The notes under the pieces are model-generated. The model was not told where the DNA came from. It ran no database searches and saw only the letters and a list, made by a program, of their open reading frames with translations. Positions 5,611 through 6,925 of a stretch of DNA of 6,925 nt are shown here, one piece after another. Location of the stretch: positions 1 to 6,925 of the forward strand of contig JBEPYM010000172.1 in NCBI GenBank assembly GCA_041641375.1, given 5' to 3'. The position numbers and the translations under genes are program-made. This DNA is from Paenibacillus_AK sp041641375 (GTDB lineage: Bacteria; Bacillota; Bacilli; Paenibacillales; YIM-B00363). The first letter of the stretch is position 1, and every line of letters starts with the position of its first letter.

Positions 5611-5913
5611 CTAATCAGTCAGAAAAAATGGATGCTGAAAGATCGACAGCTCATCGGTTTCTTCCGGCTTGTTGAATTGCCCCCCGGACAGACTAGGCTG
5701 GACGAGCCCCGCTTTGTAATAAGCGGTCGGCGAGCCGCACTTTGCACAATAAACGGCGTCGTCCGCATTCTTGTGTCCGCACGGCTCGCCCGCCAGCCCG
5801 CCGTCGAAGGTGCATTTGTTGGCGGAAGGGGTGCCGCAATGGGTGCAATACGTTTGTTTCTTCGGGATCAAGGTGCCGCAGCCGGCGCATCGTTTTTTTT
5901 CATCTTCTGCCAT
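5611..5913 (-). CDS. Small double zinc-ribbon protein
   Basis: A 100-residue protein with two Cys clusters. The first, at residues 9-26, is a standard ribbon: CAGC, ten residues, CTHC, G. The second, at 34-60, ends in a normal YCAKCG knuckle (Cys 56, 59) but the partner knuckle is stretched: Cys34 and Cys45 are ten residues apart in place of two, with His47 nearby as another possible ligand. The last 40 residues are polar, with no membrane segment. Such ribbons bind one zinc each and usually mediate protein or nucleic acid contacts; nothing more specific can be read. The ATG at 5913 has GGGAGG 8 bases upstream. The gene sits 32 bases before the predicted promoter of the YjcZ-like gene. The function is unknown. 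Confidence 0.85.
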   Translation of the reverse strand: MAEDEKKRCAGCGTLIPKKQTYCTHCGTPSANKCTFDGGLAGEPCGHKNADDAVYCAKCGSPTAYYKAGLVQPSLSGGQFNKPEETDELSIFQHPFFLTD

Positions 5914-5944
5914 ATGGATAGCCTCCCGGTTAGTCGTTTGGTAT

Positions 5945-5972
5945 CAGCATATGCCCATAGGCGGCGATGTGT
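5945..5972 (-). promoter_or_regulatory. Possible sigma-K-like promoter of the zinc-ribbon gene
   Basis: CATATGCTG (5945-5953, minus strand) matches CATANNNTA except for the last base, with AC 17 bases upstream (5971-5972). The predicted start near 5938 leaves a 25-base leader. Weaker than the other two candidates because of the -10 mismatch. Confidence 0.35.
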
Positions 5973-5982
5973 TTGCAGTGCA

Positions 5983-6069
5983 TCAAATGATGATGATTTC
6001 AATAAATCCCACGACCAACAAGGAAAAGCCGCCTCTGAAGGAAGCGACTTTTCCCATCCGGTGCTTCAT
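5983..6069 (-). CDS. Possible 28-residue hydrophobic peptide (doubtful)
   Basis: A short frame from ATG 6067-6069 to TGA 5983-5985 encodes MKHRMGKVASFRGG, then FSLLVVGFIEIIII. The RGGFSLLVV run resembles the GGFALIVV start of YjcZ-family helices, and a second YjcZ-like gene lies 470 bases away. Against it: no ribosome binding site, a Glu inside the helix, and two hairpins overlapping the frame. It may be chance. Confidence 0.2.
   Translation of the reverse strand: MKHRMGKVASFRGGFSLLVVGFIEIIII
6024..6052 (-). terminator. Hairpin, likely terminator of the aquaporin-arsC unit
   Basis: On the minus strand AAAAGTCGCTTC and GAGGCGGCTTTT form a 12-bp stem (with G-T pairs) around a 5-base loop, ending in TTTT. 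An A-flanked, T-ending stem of this kind can terminate from either side. It is about 120 bases after the arsC stop, and the T run is short, so the call is moderate. Confidence 0.5.
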
Positions 6070-6091
6070 TGCAAGTTACAACAAGCACCGG
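6058..6091. repeat. 9-bp perfect inverted repeat next to the terminator hairpin
   Basis: CCGGTGCTT (6058-6066) and AAGCACCGG (6083-6091) are exact reverse complements around a 16-base spacer that can itself pair partly (TTG with CAA). It lies 5 bases from the hairpin at 6024-6052. It may be part of a tandem 3' structure of the arsC transcript or an operator; no function can be assigned. Confidence 0.6.
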
Positions 6092-6173
6092 TGTTATTCG
6101 ATTATCATCATACGTTGCATACTCGTCAAAATCGCTTGGGTTGATAACGCGGAGCTAGCCAATATCCCTTGTT

Positions 6174-6599
6174 CTACTTGCCTTCAGCCAGAAACTGTTC
6201 AATTCGCGCCTTGATCGAATCCCGAACCTCACGGAATTTTGCTGCAATCTCATCCTCGGTACCGGTTGCCTTGGCTGGATCCTCAAAGCCCCAATGCCAC
6301 TTGTGCGCATGGTCATTGCGTACGACCGGACAGTTGTCGTTCGCATGACCGCACAGTGTGATAATATAGTCCGCACGCGCAAGCAGCTCCGGATCAATCA
6401 CATCCGAGGTATGTCCGGTGATATCAATTCCGGCTTCCGCCATAAAGGATACTGCGCGAGGATTCAATCCGTGCGCTTCCAGTCCGGCGCTCTTCACTTC
6501 ATATTTGTCGCCACCGAGCGCCTTGAGGAAACCGTCCGCCATCTGGCTGCGGCATGAATTGCCTGTGCAAAGAAAATAAACGAGTGGTTTGGCAGTCAT
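6174..6599 (-). CDS. arsC: Arsenate reductase, thioredoxin-coupled
   Basis: A 141-residue low-molecular-weight phosphatase-fold arsenate reductase. The anion-binding loop CTGNSCRS starts at residue 11, giving the nucleophile Cys11. The redox pair Cys83 (TLCGHAND) and Cys90 (NCPV) has the same seven-residue spacing as Cys82/Cys89 of B. subtilis ArsC, so all three catalytic cysteines of the thioredoxin-type enzyme are present. It reduces arsenate to arsenite in the cytosol. Length is standard (about 139-140). The ATG at 6599 has GGGGAG 8 bases upstream, overlapping the stop of the aquaporin gene; the two stand 13 bases apart and are surely one operon. No arsB or acr3 efflux gene is visible here; arsR may lie beyond the right edge. 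No feature suggests loss of function. Confidence 0.96.
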   Translation of the reverse strand: MTAKPLVYFLCTGNSCRSQMADGFLKALGGDKYEVKSAGLEAHGLNPRAVSFMAEAGIDITGHTSDVIDPELLARADYIITLCGHANDNCPVVRNDHAHKWHWGFEDPAKATGTEDEIAAKFREVRDSIKARIEQFLAEGK

Positions 6600-6612
6600 G
6601 AGTCATTCTCCC

Positions 6613-6925
6613 CTATTCATGAATCGTATTATAAATGAAGGTTGCGGCAGCGGCGCCAAGCACCGTTGCAACGAGATAAATCCAGAGATGGTCGAGCATT
6701 CCCGACATGACAGCCGGTCCCAGTGAGCGTGCGGGGTTCATGGATGCGCCGCAAATCGGTCCCGCGAACATAGCCATAAGCCCAACCGTTCCGCCGATCG
6801 CAAGTCCGGCGAACGGCTTGACGGCTTTTCCGTGTACCGCCGACCCAAAAATCACCATCATCAGTACAAAGGTTAAAATAAATTCGAGGACAAAGGATTG
6901 GAAAGTCGAGCCCCGCGGTAACGTT
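6613..6925 (-). CDS. MIP/aquaporin family channel, C-terminal part (partial at right edge)
   Basis: The minus strand from the right edge to TAG at 6613-6615 encodes the last 103 residues of a major intrinsic protein. It shows three hydrophobic helices and the second NPA box in the segment CGASMNPARSLGPAV, with the Arg after NPA that lines the selectivity filter. Residues around VLEFILTFVLMM match helix 4. The amino half, with the first NPA box and the rest of the filter, is outside the window. Aquaglyceroporins pass uncharged arsenite; in Sinorhizobium meliloti AqpS, encoded with arsC, replaces an efflux pump so that arsenite made by ArsC leaves through the channel. The 13-base spacing to arsC here suggests the same logic. 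Whether this member is water- or glycerol-type cannot be decided from the part seen. Confidence 0.93.
   Translation of the reverse strand, partial: TLPRGSTFQSFVLEFILTFVLMMVIFGSAVHGKAVKPFAGLAIGGTVGLMAMFAGPICGASMNPARSLGPAVMSGMLDHLWIYLVATVLGAAAATFIYNTIHE

Noticed and set aside
5632..6214. Two long plus-strand frames (170 and 147 residues)
   Set aside because: They lie opposite the zinc-ribbon gene and its upstream region, have no ribosome binding sites and show no family motif.

Overview
The window looks like chromosome of a GC-rich, endospore-forming Bacillota, most likely Paenibacillus or a close relative. The evidence is a GerA-family germinant receptor subunit, a GerP-type operon with an unmistakable GerPC, strong AAGGAGG-type ribosome binding sites, sporulation-type -10 boxes (CATANNNTA) and a small YjcZ-like membrane peptide. 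I see no rRNA, tRNA, CRISPR array, insertion sequence or phage gene. The genus is an inference from family content, not from a marker gene.

Left part (1-2847, all on the minus strand). A two-gene carbohydrate operon, aldose 1-epimerase-like followed by a TIM-barrel sugar phosphate isomerase/epimerase-like protein, starts at a good sigma-A-type promoter (2854-2881) and ends at a Rho-independent terminator (891-921). Downstream of that terminator a separate gene encodes the N-terminal half of a GerA-type germination receptor A subunit, which runs off the left edge.

Middle (2880-4632, plus strand). A five-gene gerP-like operon leaves divergently from the same intergenic region. It holds two tandem 74-residue GerPA/GerPF-type paralogues, a third protein with the same core motif and a long Ala-rich tail, GerPC, and an Hsp20/alpha-crystallin protein whose start overlaps the gerPC stop. 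A sigma-K-like promoter (2880-2907) drives it and shares its -35 bases with the divergent sigma-A promoter. GerP proteins are known to help germinants cross the spore coat; the Hsp20 protein may work in the same layer, which is inferred only from the operon.

Right part (4638-6925, all on the minus strand). In order of transcription these are: an aquaporin-family channel (cut by the right edge) and thioredoxin-type arsenate reductase ArsC, forming an arsenic-resistance pair; a 260-bp stretch with two back-to-back hairpins; a zinc-ribbon protein; a 35-residue YjcZ-like peptide with its own terminator; a 114-residue protein with a Gly-rich hydrophobic tail; and a doubtful 85-residue basic protein. 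The zinc-ribbon and YjcZ-like genes each have a plausible sigma-K-type promoter with the same AC-N17-CATA geometry as the gerP operon, so much of the window outside the sugar and arsenic genes may be late-sporulation genes.
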